Origin: Hypoxylon rubiginosum
Lineage: Eukaryota > Ascomycota > Sordariomycetes > Xylariales > Hypoxylaceae
NCBI GenBank assembly: GCA_902806565.1
Contig: CADCXA010000011.1
Coordinates: 124,001-188,000, forward strand
Direction of reading: 5' to 3'
Length of the DNA stretch: 64,000 nt
Positions 23,781 through 39,896 of this stretch are shown here, piece by piece. Every line of letters begins with the position of its first letter. The stretch's first letter is position 1. The translations under genes were made by a program, and so were the position numbers. The notes under the pieces are model-generated. The model searched no databases. It had not been told where the DNA came from and worked only from the letters and a program-made list of their open reading frames with translations.

Positions 23781-26700
23781 TTTAAATTTATAATAAAATT
23801 ATATATTATATTAATTTTTTATAAAAATAAATTTATATAAAACATTATATTATTTAGTTAATATTTATTTTATTAATATTTAAAAAGTATTTTACAGGTT
23901 TTTAATAATAGATTTTTTAGTTAATATAAAAAAAACTAACAATAAATTAACTATATTTATTAGCTGTTATTTAATTTTAATTAAACTATTATTTAATTAT
24001 AATTTATACACTTATTTTAATATAAAAATTACGTTAATATTTTTAAAATTATAATTATTAATTAAAATCCTTTATATAATTATTAGTATATTTACGCTTT
24101 TTTTAGTTTTAAAAATAATATTATATATAATATTAAATTTAGGTATAATTTTAGTTATATATTTTATAATCTATTAATTTTTAAATGTTAATTAGGTTTT
24201 AATTTAATTTATATATTATTATTATATTAAAAAACTAAAATTTAATTATTAAAAAATATTATAACGGTTAATATATTATTTGTTACTAGGTTATTATAAT
24301 ATTTATTAGTATTTTAACTTATAAATATATTTAAAAATTTATAACTTTTTTTAATACGCTTTTTTTATTTTAAAAAACTAATTAAATATTATTAATTAAT
24401 AGTAAAACTAATATTAACCAACTTATAAAAACCTAATTAATATAATTTTTATTTAAAATAAGTTTTATTTTTATTAACTATAATTAAAAAATAACTAAGT
24501 TAATATTAAATAACGGTTTAATAATAACTATATAATAATTTAATAACAGTTTAAAAAGTTTTAAATACCATGGAAATATTTATAGTTAAAATAAAAGTTT
24601 TAAGTAATTAAAATATTTTTTACGTTTATTAATTTTATTAATATCTGGTTTTTAAATATATAAAAATTAATATATATATTAAAAAAAAATACTATATTAT
24701 TTTTATTATTATTAATTTTAATAAATGGTTTAAGTGTTATTATTTTAATATATTAAAAATATTTATAATATATTTTTAAGGTTATAAATTAAATGTTAAT
24801 ATATTAAGTTTTTATTAAATAAAAAAGTATATTAAAAATAAAAAATAATTCACATTAAAATATAATAAATTTATAATTATTTTTAAGCTATATTTAAATT
24901 ATTAATAAGCTATTATTAAATTATTACTTAGTTATTATTAAATTATTTTTATTAAATGTTATTATAAATAATAATTTTATTTTTTATATTATTTATTTAT
25001 ATTATATCACATATTTATTATTATATATATTTATTAATTATAAATATTAGTTTTAAATATTATTATTTTATTTATTTTAAAATTATTTATTATTTTTAAG
25101 TATTGTTTTTTTTTTATTATTAAACTAATAATTTCGTTTTTAATTTTTATATTATTATATAATATTATTATTTATATATAGTTAAAAAATAATTTACTTA
25201 TTTAATTAAAATTATTATTTAATAATAATTAACCTTATTTATTTTAATTAGTTAAATAATCGTAGATTTATAATAAAAATACATATAAAATTAATTTACC
25301 AAGTTTTTTAAATATTATAAATTTTATTTAAATTTTTATATTTATTTAACTTATTATATATATATATTACTTTTAAATCCTAAATTTATTTTTTATATAT
25401 TTATTTAATAATTATACTAATAATTCACTATTATATTATTATATTATTTTTTTTAATAAATTTATATTAACATTTATAACTATATATTAATATCATTTTA
25501 ATTATTTTAATTTAAAACTAATATTAAGTTTTAATGTTTTTAATAATAACAGTGTTTATTATATTATAATATATTATATTATATATATAATAACTAGGAA
25601 TATTTAAGTTTTTAATAAAAAAAAAATATAAATAAATTTTAACGGAATATTTTTTTTTTTAAAATTATAACGCCGGCTTTTATAAATATTTCCAGGAACA
25701 ATATCTTATTTATAAACTATTATTATTTCTATATTTTAAGTTATAAATAAAAAGATTATATATATTAATATTATAATTTTATATAAATAATATCTTTTAA
25801 TTATTATTTATAATTTTACTAATTAACTTAAAAATATAAAATATTAATATTAAAAAGTTAATTAATTAATAATAATATAATAATATAAAATAATAAATTA
25901 GTATAAATTTATTTAAAATTTAAAAATATAATATTTAATTTAATATAATAATAATTACTTATAAATTATTATTACTTATAAAAAAACTTTTAATAATATT
26001 TAAGTTTTATTATTTTTATATATTAATTAATATTATATTTACTAAAAATAAAAATTATCTTTAGATTTTTTTAAGGATAATAATAGTTATTATTATTATT
26101 ATTTAACGTTTTTAAACTTTATTAATAAACTTAATTAATAATAAATTAACTTTTTATTTATAAATATATATATTATATACTAGTAATTAATTAGTTATAA
26201 TAATTTTATTAAATTTTAAAATGGTTTTTAAAATATTAATAATATTAATTTTATTTAATTTTAACTTTATTTTAAAATTAAAATTTATTTTTATTACTAA
26301 TATATTATTATTTTTTATAATAAGGTGTTTTTAAACTTAAAAAGTAAGTTTATTTATTTAATAACTAATAAATATTTTTTAAATTAAAAGTAAGTTAAAA
26401 TTATTATTATTAATTAATTTAGGAATTTTTTTTTATATTAATTTTTTTAATAAAGTGTATATTATATTAAAGTAACTATAATTTTTATTAATATAATTAA
26501 CAGTTTTATTTAAATTAAATAAAACCTTTTAATAAATATTAATAAAAATATATATATTAAATTATTATATAATATATTGTTTTACTCTTAGATTTAAAAA
26601 TTAATAATTAAAATTAATTTAACGTAAATAACTAATTTAATAAAAATAATTAATTTAAAAGTAATTAATTTAATAATAATTAGTTTAAAAATAACTAGCT

Positions 26701-29700
26701 TAAAAAAATCAATGTTTTTAACGTAAATATAATAAAAAATAAAAAATAATAAACTTTTTATAACTTATAAATATATAATATAAACATTATAATATAAACC
26801 TTATATATATTATTAATTAAAAAACCTTTAACTTTTAATTAAAATATATAAAAACTAATTAATATATTTTATATTTTTATAAAATTATCTAATAATTAAA
26901 ACTAAATAAAAGCTTTTTTTTTCTCCTTAAAATACTTTATAAACGTTATAACTTAATTATTATTAATTGTTTATTATTTATTATTATATAACTTAATAAT
27001 AATATATTTTTAAAAAAAATAATCTAAATATATATAATATTTATTTAATTTAACATTTATATAACTTACTTTTAGTTATATTAAATAATTTTTCCAATAA
27101 ATAATAAATAAACTTATATTATTTAAACATTTAAATAAATATTTTTTTATTTTTATTAATATAATATTAAATAGTGAATATATAGATTTTAAGTTAAAAT
27201 AAAAACGGTAATAAGTTTTATAATATTTATTATATTTTTATCTTTTTTTTATAATTATTATCGATATTTTAATAAAAATGTTTATTATAAATAAAATATT
27301 TTATTTTATTATTAAAACCGTTATATTAATAAATTTATTTATAGTTTATATTTTATATTTTATTATAAGGTCCGGTTTATATATAATTAATTATAATTAA
27401 AATACCAAATTTATTATTATTAAACCCATTATTAAAATTTATATTAAAAGAAAAAAAAAAAGATAAAAAGATATAAAAAAAATATAAAATAATATTAAAA
27501 TATAAAAATAATAAATTATAGTTAAATAATTATAATAATAAAAAATTAAATAAACTAGTTAAATATTAAGATATTTTAAAAGTTAAACATTTAAATTAAT
27601 ATTATTATATATATAATTATTAATTTATATACTTTTATATGTTTTTAATAATTTAATTAAATAAGATTATTTGTTTTTATATAAGTTTTATTAATATATA
27701 ACCCCTTTTTAAACTAAGATTTATATTTAAAATTAAATTATTAATATTATTAAATAAATTAAACGCTTTTATATTTAAATTAAAATATATATATTTTACT
27801 TATATAAATAAACTAAATATATATATTTACTTTATATAATAAACTTAAATAAAATAAAAAAACTATTTAATTTAAATTAAGAATTTATTTATAAATAAAT
27901 AAGTATACTAATTAATTTGTTTTTATTATTTTTACAGTGTTTCCCCTTTATTTAATAAAAATAATTAAAAAATATTATATATTTAAAAATAAAATAAATA
28001 TATAATTTTTTAAATTAACATAAAAATTAATTTAATATTAAAATAATATATTAATAACATATATAATAAACTTACTTATATATTAAATAATTATTTATAT
28101 TTTATTTTTATTATTATAAGCGTTTTTTTTTTATTAATTAAAACTAATAAAACTTAATAAAATATTAAAATAAATATTATTTCCATTTTAATTATAATTA
28201 TTAAATCCTTATTATATATTATTTTTATTTTATTTATAAACTTTATATTAATTATAAATAATAAGATTTTAATATTTATTATTTTTAATTTATTTATAAA
28301 CTTTATATTAATTATAAATAAAAATAATATCCTTATTAATTTAACTAATATTTTTATTATAAATTTAAACTTAATATTTTTATTAAGTTATTAAAATTTT
28401 AAAAAGTTAAATAACTTAGTAATTTAAGTGGAAACTAATTAAATATTATAGTTATTAAAATTATAGAAAATAAATATTTAAAATATATATTTAACTTCTT
28501 TTTTTTTATTTTAAAAAAGGTAATAACTATTATTCTTTTTTTTTAATCTTAAAAAAACCATTTTTTATTATATAGTATTAAGCAATAAAAATATTTTATA
28601 ACCCACTTTTTAAAACCAAGTATATTATTAAAAATACCATATATATTAAATAAAAAATTATAAATAAATAAGCGTTAAAAAATTACTTTTATTTTAAATT
28701 CTTAAAACTTAAAAAATAAACAAATTTAATTAAAACCTTTAAATATTTTTAACTATAAATTAAAAAAAACCAATAATATATATAATAACTATATAATAAT
28801 AGATATTATTATAATAAAATATTTTATATTAATTAAAATATAATATATTTATTTTATATAATTATTAATAAAATTAATTTTATATTTTTTAAAAAATATA
28901 TTTTTTAATATACCTTTTATATTTATTATAAATATCTTTATTACCCTTTATAAAATATAAAAAAGATTTATTAAATTAATTAAATATTTAATAATAATTA
29001 ATAATTTATAAAATAAATTAATTATAATTAATTTTATATATTTAACTATTAATATTTCTTTTTTTTTTTTTATAATTAATTATTTTTTTTAATTTAAATA
29101 AATAATATTTATAATAGAAAATTACGCTAAGTATATAAAAAAAAAAAAAAGTGATAATAAAAAGGATAATTTTATTAAAAAAAATAATAGTTATTTTAAA
29201 AAAGGTATATTATAATTTAAAAAGCTTTTTAACTGTAAAAGAATAAGGGGGTTTTAAATAATATAATTAATAATAATAATTTTAATTATAATTTTAATTA
29301 ACTTTAATTATAAGAAAATATATAAAAAATAGTTTTTATATATAATTACTATAAATAATAATTTTTTTATAAAAAAATAATATATTATAATTATAAGTAG
29401 ATATTAATATCTTATATATTTATTTTAATTAACTGGTATTATAATTATAATTAAACATTTAATATTTTAATAAAAAAAAAATAATAACTTAAATTAATAA
29501 TTATATATATTATAAACTAAAAAAACTTTATTATAATAAATTATAAAAAAATATTATTTTTATTTAACTATTTATTATTAATAAATAATATACTAGATAT
29601 TAATAAAAAAAAAAACTAAATAAATATATAGTTAATAAAAATAAATTATAAATATATTAATATTATAAAAAAAATAAAAATTAATATATTTTATTAAAAT

Positions 29701-30254
29701 TATTATAAATACCTTATTTATATTAAAAAAAATATTATAATATTATTAATTATTAAAAATTAATAAAATATTATAAACTTTACTTTTTTAATAAATAATT
29801 ATTTTAAATATATTTTTATTATAAATAATATTTTTATTATTAATATTAATATTATTTTTTATAATAATTAAAGAAAAAAAAAAGGAAAAATTAAAAAAAA
29901 AGAAAAAAAAAATTAATCCATTTTAATTAATTAAAAATTACTTTAATATAACATCTTAGTTTTTTAACCTTTTATTTATCTTAAAGTAATTTATTAAAAA
30001 AATTTAATAAAAAATTTAAAAATAAATATTATATTAAATATAAATTATTTTTATATAAATAATTTTACTATAAATAATTTTATTATAAATAAGTTAAATT
30101 AATAAAAATAACTATAAAAACTCTTAAAAATTTTATAATATATATTATTTTAATATTTAACTTATAAAAAACTTTTATTTTATTTAGTTTTATTATAAGT
30201 TTTTTAATTATATTTATATATTTAAAATATTTTATTTTATAAACAATTAAATGT

Positions 30255-30373
30255 TTAATATTTACTTATAATAATTAAATTTAACTTTTTATTTATAAAC
30301 GGTTAAAATTAAAATATTAGTATATTTTTAAAAAAATATTTTTTTTATTATTTAAATAATAATATTATTAAAT
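30255..30373. repeat. 102-bp tandem repeat, left remnant
   Basis: Aligns, mainly through transitions, with the 102-bp units at 39897-40200 and stops at the target duplication of the retrotransposon at 30374. This suggests the element landed inside the tandem array. Confidence 0.45.
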
Positions 30374-30603
30374 TATTACAGTTTATTATAACTAAATAAA
30401 AGTTAATATTAAATAAAAATATTATATTAAATATATCTTAAAACTAAATTTAAGGTAAAAAAAGTGGCTATAAGGTTATAATAAATAATATAACCTTATA
30501 AATTAAACTATAAAAATTACGGTTTTAAAATATAATTTTAAAATAACTAGTTATAAAATAATTAAAATACTTATAAACTTATAGTTTATAAGTAATCTTA
30601 ATA
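30374..30603. repeat. Left LTR (230 bp)
   Basis: Partner of 39662-39891. Among the best preserved words is a near-palindrome TATAAACTTATAGTTTATA about 30 bases from the right end, identical in both copies. Confidence 0.85.
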
Positions 30604-33600
30604 TCTCCTTTTTATTCTTTTTAATAAAGTTATATTTATTTTTAATAATAATAATAACAATTAATTAATAATTAGTTTTTTATTAAAAAAAAAAACTATA
30701 ATATTTTAATTTTTTATTATTTAACAGTAAAAATATTTTATTTATAATAAAAGTTAACTATTTTACTAGTAAATTTTATTAAACGGTATATAAAATCTTA
30801 TAATATAACTAAAATTTTAAAGTTAATATCGCTTAAATTATTTTTTAATTTTATAACTTTTATAATAATTTTATTTATTATAAAATTAAGTTTATTATAT
30901 TAAAATATTAAAATATTAACTTCTTTTTATAATTTATCGTAACTTTTTTAAAAAAACTTAAGTTATATATTAATATTTTTTTTATATAAATAATTTTTAA
31001 TTATTTAAAAAATTCTTTTTTTATTAACGTTTATAATATTTTTAACGTTTTTAACTACCACTAGCGCCTTATTAATACCGCTTTTTAAAGTTATTATAAC
31101 TAACTAAATCTTTCTTATTTTTAGTTATAAAGTTTATAAGGTTTTTTTTTTTTAAACTATAAATAAGTTTTTAAAATTTATAGTTTATATAAAATTAAAA
31201 TAATATAAATATACTAGTTATTTTTTTATAGCTATATTTAAACTACCAGATATTTTTATATATTATATAATTAAAAAAAATACTTTTTTAAGTAACAAAT
31301 ACTTTTAAAGTTTATTAATATAATATAATATAATTATATTTTTAAGGTTATTTTATATAATATAAATTTTTATATATATTATATAAAATAATTTTTTATT
31401 ATAACCATTTAAAATATTAATTTAAATAAAAACATTAATAAATAATTTAAAGTTATAATTAATTTTTATTATAACTTTTTTTACTATGTATTTTTTTATT
31501 ATATATTTATAATAAAATTATATATTATAAAATAAATTTAAATTAAAGATTTTTATATTTAATATTTAATATAATTTATTAATTAAAAGTTTTTTAATTT
31601 TTATAGTTTTATAAATAATTTTAAATTTTTATAAAGCTTAAAACTTAGGTGTTTTTTACCGCTTAAATAATTAATTTTATAAGGTAGTATTTTCCTTATT
31701 ATTATTTATAAATAGCTTATTTATAAAGTTATAATTTAAATTTTTATTTTATTAATTATTTAAATTATTATTTATAAAGTTATTTATAAACTTATAATTT
31801 AATTTTTATATTTAATTATTTAGTTTTTTAAGTTATATTAGTGATATTATTTTTTCTTTTTTTTTATAAAATATAAACTTTATTATAAGCTATTATATTT
31901 TTAATGGTATCGTTTTTTTTTAATTTTAATTAGTATTTAAGTTTATTTATTTATTAATAAGTTTAAAGTTATTTAATTTTATTATTTTTTTTTAAATAAG
32001 CTATTTTATTATAAAATTTATAATATGTTAAAAACTAAATGTTTTTAAGTTTTATATTATTATAAAAAATATAGATATTTATAATATTTATTATATTATT
32101 TATTATAATATTAAAATTTAATTAATTAATAATATTAACTTATTTTTTAATAACGTTAAAAAACTAGATATTAGTTTATTTAAAAACTTATTACTAATTA
32201 ATAATAGTTTTAAATCTTTTATTTATTATATAGCTTTGGTTTTTAATTTTTGTTAAATTTTTTATTAACTTTTAATATTAGTAATAAATTTTATAACACT
32301 GTTAATAAACTTTTTAAATAGCTTTTTTATAAACTATATAAAACTTATAATAAATTTTATAAACTTATTAATTTATTTTATAATTTATTACTAGTTATAA
32401 GTTATAATTATATTAATAATATTATTTTACTTATAATTATATATTAATTATTATAATAAAATAAATATATAAAAATAAAAGTTTTAATATTATTATATAT
32501 TTTATTAATTTATAATTTAGTTATTTTAATTAGTATATTATAAATAAATAAAATATCTTTTTTTTTTTATTAATAAAAATATTAAAATTAAAACGTTTTT
32601 TAATATAAAATAAATGTTTTTATAAATAACGTTATTAAAATTTAATAAAAAATAATATATTAATTTATTTTATAAGGTTAATAGTTTTAATTATAAAATT
32701 ACATTAGTTTATTTAACTTTTATTATTTATATTTTAAATATATTAACTTATTATTTTATAAGTTTATAAAACTTTTAATAAATAAACTTTTTTTTATAAT
32801 ATTTTATTAACTAGTTTATAAGCTTCTTATTTTTAAAAACAGTTACTAAGTTTTTTACTATTTAAAAAAAATCTTTATAAAGTTTCTAATTATTATTTTT
32901 TACAGTGTATTTCTTTTATTTAACTAGGTAGTAAATTTTAAAATTCTTTTAATATTATTTAAATTTTTTTTTAATAATCTATTTAAGCTTTTATTTTTTT
33001 TTTATTTTATTTATAACTATTAATTTAAGTTTAAATATTTTTTTACTAAAAAGATCCGAGCTTTATTCCAGTTTTTATAAATATGTAATTAAAATTATAA
33101 AATGGATTTTTTAAATATTTAAAAAGTTAAACTTATATATAAATAATAAGATTTTTTTAATAACTTTAAAAAAACCTATTTTTAGTGGAAATTATTTGGT
33201 TTTAAACTTACCAAGTAAATAATACTTTTTATATAATTATAAATAAACCACTTTGTTTTTTTTTAAGTTTATTAAAATATATTTATTATTATATTACTTT
33301 TTTATAATTACTATAACTATATTAATTAAATAAGCTACTTAATATATATTATTTATTTAAATAATATTATTTATCTTATTTACTATTTTATAGTTTTTAT
33401 TAACGTTAAAAATATTTAATATAAAATAAGGTTTTAACTTAGTTACTAATTTATTAAATAATTTATTTATAGTTATAACTAAAAAATTATTAAAATAATA
33501 TTAAAAAATTATAAATATATTAATTTATAATATATTAAAATTATTTACTATATAAAATTATATAGTTATTTTCATTATATAATTCTTTTTTTTTAATAAC

Positions 33601-36600
33601 TTATTAATTTATAAATAATACGTTATAAAAAAAAATTAACTAATTTTAAATAAAGTAAAAAATATTTTCTATAGGTTTAAAATAAATTTATAATTTTTAT
33701 TAAAAATAATTTATAATAGTAATTTCTAGTTTATATATTTTAATATTTTAAATAATATTATCACTTATTTTTTTACCATATAAATAACATTTTTTAATAT
33801 TAATAACGTTTTTTTATTAAATTTATAAAAAACCATTATAAGGTAATTAAGGATTTTTTATTTTAAAATAAATTAAAATATGTTCTTTAATTTTATTTCT
33901 AGTATATTTATAATTAAATTTAAGGTAATAATATAATATAATATTAAAAAAGTTTTAATTAATATTAAATTATTTAACGTTAAATTTTTATTTTACTGGT
34001 TCTTTTTATATATTTTATAATATTATATAAACTTTTTAATATATTAGTATTTATAAAAGAAATAAATACCCTAAAAATTATTTATTATTTTATTTTTATT
34101 AAAATAATATTTATTATTATAAATAAATTTTAATATTAATTATACGTAGCTTTAAAATATATAAAATTCTTTATTTTTATTAAAGTTTATATAATATAAA
34201 AGTCTTTTTTATAAGGTAAATAAAAATAAAATTATAAGTTTTTTATTATCGTTTTTAAGGTTATTATTTATTTTACTATTTTTTATTAAATTAAACGTAG
34301 GTTTATTTTTATTTTTTTTACTTCTTAAGAATTTTATAGATTATATTATATTTATAGTTTTCCGTGTATTTTTTAATAATTTTAATTTAGAATTTATTTT
34401 TAATTATTATATTTATTATAATTTTATTTGGTTTTTTATTTATTATATAATATTATATATTAAAATTTTCCTAGATATTATTAAACTTATTAATAAAATT
34501 TATAAAAACTGTTTTTTTTAATTTAATAAATGTGGGAAGCTAAGATAAAACGTTTGGCATTATATTTAATAGTTTTAAAATATAAAATATTTATAGTTTA
34601 AATTAAGATAAATAATTTACCGTATTTATTAATTTAAAATTTACTTTATTTAAATTTAAAATATTTATTAATATATAGGTTATTATTCCTTTTATTATTA
34701 CGTGGTTAATAAATATTATAACCGGTTTTTTATTAAACTAAATAAGCTTTTTTAACTTTTTATAAACCTATATTATAACGGTTATTTTAATTTTTATTAA
34801 TTTATATTTCTTTTTTTTAAATAAAGTTATTTTAAATATAAATAATAAAAATAATATTTTTATAGTTAAAATTTTTTTCCTTAATATAAAAAACTTATTT
34901 TATTTATTTTTAAACTAAAACATTATAAGCCCTTATATTTTAAAATAGGCGTTAATTTTAAAAAATAAAAGTTTATTTATATTATAATAATATATTATAT
35001 ATTATATATAAAAATATTATTAAAGTTATTTAAAAGCTTTTAACTTTTTAATAATAAACTTAAAAATTACTTTAAATGTTTATAATTAATATATTTATTT
35101 AAATATTTTAATAAATAATATCTTTTTATTTTTTATTTTTATAAGTAAAGTTATTTTTTTTTATTATAAAGGTTTGGTTTTTATTTTAAATTATACGATT
35201 TTTTTTTATAGTTATTTTATTATTTTAAAGTAGGTTTTAAACTAGTTTAAAATATATAAGAATTTAAGCTTTTTAAAAATATTAATTTAATTATTGGTTT
35301 TTAAAACCTTTTTATTATTTATATTATATTTTAATAGTTTAACTAATAAATAAGTTATAAATAATTTTAAAAGATTTATATAAATTTGGTTTTTATTTAA
35401 AAAATTAAAAACTATAATAATATATTATAAATACTTTTTTATAATTTTACTAAAAATAATAATATTATTTATATAAATATAAATAAACTTTTTATAAAAG
35501 AAAAAAAGTTAGTTTATAAAACGTTATTTAAAAATAAAAAAGTTTTAAAAACTTATTAAAATAATATTAAAACTTTTTAAATTTTTATAACTAATTATTA
35601 TTATTTTATTTTTATGGTTTATTTTTATAGGTAGCTGAAAAAAAAAAACAAACGTATTTATAAAAATAAAGAATTTCATTTTAATTATATCGCTTATAAT
35701 ATTATTTTAATTTAATAAAAAATAAATATTTAGAATTATTATTTAATTTAAAGGTTTTAAATTTATTATTAGTTTGTTTTTAATTTTACCTTTTATTTTT
35801 CATTATATAATAAATATAAAATAAGTTATAAATATAAATTTTATTTTAAAGCTTATTTTATTTTAAATATAAAACTTATTATAAATTTAATTAAAAAATT
35901 CTTAATTTTTTATTTTTAAAAAATAATTATAAACTAGTTTAAACTAGGATTATTATTTATTAATAAAATCTATTTTTATCTTTTAGTTTTTAAATATTAA
36001 AATAATATTTTTATTTTTAAAAATATTATATTTATTAATAAAATCTTTAAATTTTAATATAATATTAAAATTAATATTATTTACACTTACTCCGGCTTTT
36101 AACTTAATTATAAATATATTTATTAGCTTTATAATATTATATAATAAAATATAATATTTAAATTTAAATAATTTTTTAAAATCTATAAAAATATAATCTT
36201 TAAACTTTGTTTTTTTTATTAAAATAACAACTATATAATTACTTAAAAATAAAGCTAACACCTTTTTTTTAATTTTATTATTTAATTTTTTAATTATATT
36301 AAACTATATTTTAAAGCTAATATCATTTTTTTAATAAATATATATATTAAATTAATTTATTAATATTATTCTTTTATTATTAATATATTTTTTAATTTAA
36401 CTAAGTTTTTTATTTTTATTAATAATTAAAAGCTAAACATTTTTATTATATATAACAAAGTATTTTAAATTAAATTTATTAATTATAATATCTAAAACTT
36501 TATTACAATTAATATAAAAATAATATAATTATATAAACTTGTTTTTTTTATTTATAAATTTAAAAAGATTTATATATTTTATATAAATATATATTTCATT

Positions 36601-39600
36601 TATTATAAAAATAATTATTTAATTTATAACTATTATTTTTTTTATTATAAAATAAGTTTTTTATTAAGAAACAATTTTTTTTTTTATCTTTAAGTTAAAT
36701 ATAAAGTTAATGTTATAAATAAAAATATTAAAATTAATCCTAACTTTATAATTTTATATAAAATTAATACTTATAAGTATTTTTAAATTTAGTTTATTAA
36801 TAATATTAACCTTAACTAAAAAATAACTATTAATATATTTATCATCTACTAGATTTTTAATATAAAAATTAAATTTAACTTATATATTAATAAAAAATTT
36901 AAATTTAACTTTTTTTAATAAAATTAAGTTTATTTAAAAAAAACATAGGTTTTTTACCTAATTAGTAACTTATTTATAATTAATAAAAATAAATAAGTTA
37001 TTTATATTTAAATATATTAAGTTAATTATATTATTAATATTTATTTTAATATTAACTTTTAAATAAGAAATTTTTTAATAAATCTTATTTTTTATTTTTA
37101 ATATAAGATTTATTTTTATAACTTATTTATTTTATAAATTAAAATTTATAAAATTATTAATTAAGTATATAAATATAAAATATATTACTATAATATATTT
37201 AAATAGCTTTAAATTTTTTTATATATAACTGTTATATTTATATGTTAATAATATTCTTTTAAAATTAAAAAATAACTAATAAACTATATAAATATATATA
37301 AATTAATTTATATTTATAAAATAAATAAATTTAACTTATTTAAACATTATTTTTTTTTTATAATAACTATTATATTATTTTTTTTAATATTATATTTTAT
37401 ATATGTTAAGTTATTTATAAAATTAATAAAAAAATTAAAACTATTATTAAGTTTTATTACTTTTATAAAATATATAAAAAAAAAAAATTCAATATTTTTT
37501 TTCTTAATATATATAAAAATATTTTCCCTTTAATTATTATTAAACTTTATTTCGCTATCACTATAATAAATATACTTTTTTTAAATTAACTATATATTTT
37601 TTTTATTATTTAAATTTTTATATTAATATATTATAATTTTATTAATATATAACTATATTTTATTAACTTATTTTTATAATTTATTAAACTATTAATATTA
37701 GTTTTAATATTTATTATCTTTTTTAAAAAATTATATATTTTTTTTAAAAAATTAATTAAATAAACTTTTAAATTATAATTTAAGATTATAACTTTTTTTT
37801 TTAAACTTAAAATTATTTTAAAAGCGAAATAGCTGGTTTTATTAGTTAAGGTTATATATATTATATTAATTACTTTAAAAAAATAATTATATATAATTAT
37901 TTTTATTTTAATATTATATATTATTAAAATATAACTAATTTATTTTTATAAATAAGTTATTATTTTTATTATTCTTTTTTATAAAATTACTTATTATAAC
38001 AATAAAAATATAAATAAACTTTTCTTAAAATATCGCTTATTTTTTTTTAATAAAATTTAAATATTTAAAAACTTTAATAATATTATTTAACTTTTTTAAA
38101 AATTTTTATAAATTTAAAAGCCATATTTTATATAATTATATTAATAATTAAAACTTTATAATATCTTTTATATTTTTAGTATATTTAAATATTTTATATA
38201 TATATTTTTTTATAAACTTATTTATATAAATATTTTTTATAATATAAAAGTTTTTTACTATTTATTTTTATATTTTAATAAGCTTAATATTAAATTCTTT
38301 AATAATTATATTAAATAAAATTATATAAAATATAAAATATTTAATTTTTTTTTATTTAAAAAAAGTTTAATTTTATTAATTTAAAGCTTTTTTTTTAAGT
38401 AGCTTATAAGTGTTATTATATATTACTAGCTTCTTTTTAATATTATATTTTACTTATTTTTTAACTCGGTTTTTTTATTTATATATATTTATATATAATT
38501 AAAACTTATTATAAATAAAAATTTTACTAGTATCTTTTTTAATATTTTTTAAAAGATTAAGTTAAAATATCCTAGTATTAGTTAGTTTATTTTTATTAAT
38601 AATAATAAATAATATAATAAATTAATTTCTTAAACATTTTTTAGTTTTTTTGTTATTTTATTTTAAAAATTTATATAGTTAAAGGTTTATTTTAATTTAT
38701 ATATTTTAGCTTAGTAAGGAATTTATTAATTTATTATTTTACGGTTTTAAGTTTTTTATAAAATTAATATTAAATTTTTTAATAAGGTTATTAACTTATA
38801 TAATATCTTATTTTAAAATTATAAATTTATTAATAAAATATTTATCTTATTAAGTAAAAGTGGTTTAGTTTTTTAATATAATTATTAGGGATATTAATAA
38901 ATTAAGCTTTTTTTTTTCGCTTAAAATTATATTTAATTTATATTTATTAGAGTTTTAAAAGTTATTTAAATTCTTAGGATTATTTGCTGGTGTGTTTATT
39001 AACATGGCTTAGTTTATATATAAAAAAGTTTTTAATTTTATTAATTTTATAGTTTTAATTTTTAAAGTTTAATTAACTTTTAATTATTTAATAATTTTTA
39101 AACGTTTTATTTTTCTTTTATTTTTAATAAATTATTTAACTTTATTAAAAGCGTTATAAAAAGTTATAAAATTTAATATTTAAATCACTAAATAATTTTA
39201 AATTAAATTTTTAAAATATTTAAAAATAATATTACTAGTAATAATAATTTTAATAAAATCCTAAATAATAAACTTATTTATAGGTTTTATTTAAACTTTT
39301 TTTTAGTTATTAATTTTTTTTATAATATATTAATTAATTTTATAAATTAATTATAAAGTTTTAATATTTATTTAATAAAAATAACGTTAAAATCTTAAAA
39401 ATTATTTATATTTTATTTATAGCTATTATTATAAATAGTAAAGTTATTAATAAATTACTTATTATAAAACCTTTTTTAACTTTTTTTAAAAAACTAGTAA
39501 TAACTATTTGTTTTTTATATTTTTACCACTTAAAAGTAAATAAAAAAAAAATATATAAAATGTAACTTTATTTTATATATTATAAATAAACTTTATAAAC

Positions 39601-39661
39601 AATATTATTATAATATTATTTTAATAAAATAACTAGTTTAGTTTAAATAAAAAGTATTAAA

Positions 39662-39891
39662 TATTATAATTTATTATAACTAAATAAAAATTAATATTAA
39701 ATAAAAATATTATATTAAATATATTTTAAAATTAAATTTAAAATAAAAAAAGTGGTTATAAAGTTATAATAAATAATATAATTTTATAAATTAAACTATA
39801 AAAGTTATAGTTTTAAAATATAGCTTTAAAATAATTAATTATAAAGTAGTTAAAGTATTTATAAACTTATAGTTTATAAGTAACTTTAATA
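39662..39891. repeat. Right LTR (230 bp)
   Basis: Partner of 30374-30603, same length, no gaps. Some sites are mutated here and others in the left copy, so both were altered independently after insertion. Confidence 0.85.
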
Positions 39892-39896
39892 TAAAC

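Larger units (their letters stand above)
30374..39891. mobile_element. 9.5-kb LTR retrotransposon, RIP-saturated
   Basis: Two 230-base direct repeats, 30374-30603 and 39662-39891, align without gaps. By eye they differ at about 24 sites, every one a C/T or G/A exchange. Each begins TATT and ends AATA, as expected if RIP altered TGTT...AACA. The flanking 5-mers TAAAT (30369-30373) and TAAAC (39892-39896) form a target duplication with one transition. The size fits a gypsy-type element. A purine-rich AAATAAAAAG lies just inside the right LTR (39647-39656), which would be a polypurine tract if the element reads left to right; this is weak. No protein motif survives in the 9.06-kb interior. Confidence 0.85.

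Noticed and set aside
35983..36261. Open frame of 92 codons on the minus strand inside the AT-rich block
   Set aside because: It lies within the interior of the RIP-ruined retrotransposon and is made of Ile, Lys, Asn and Phe as expected from AT-rich sequence; no conserved motif.
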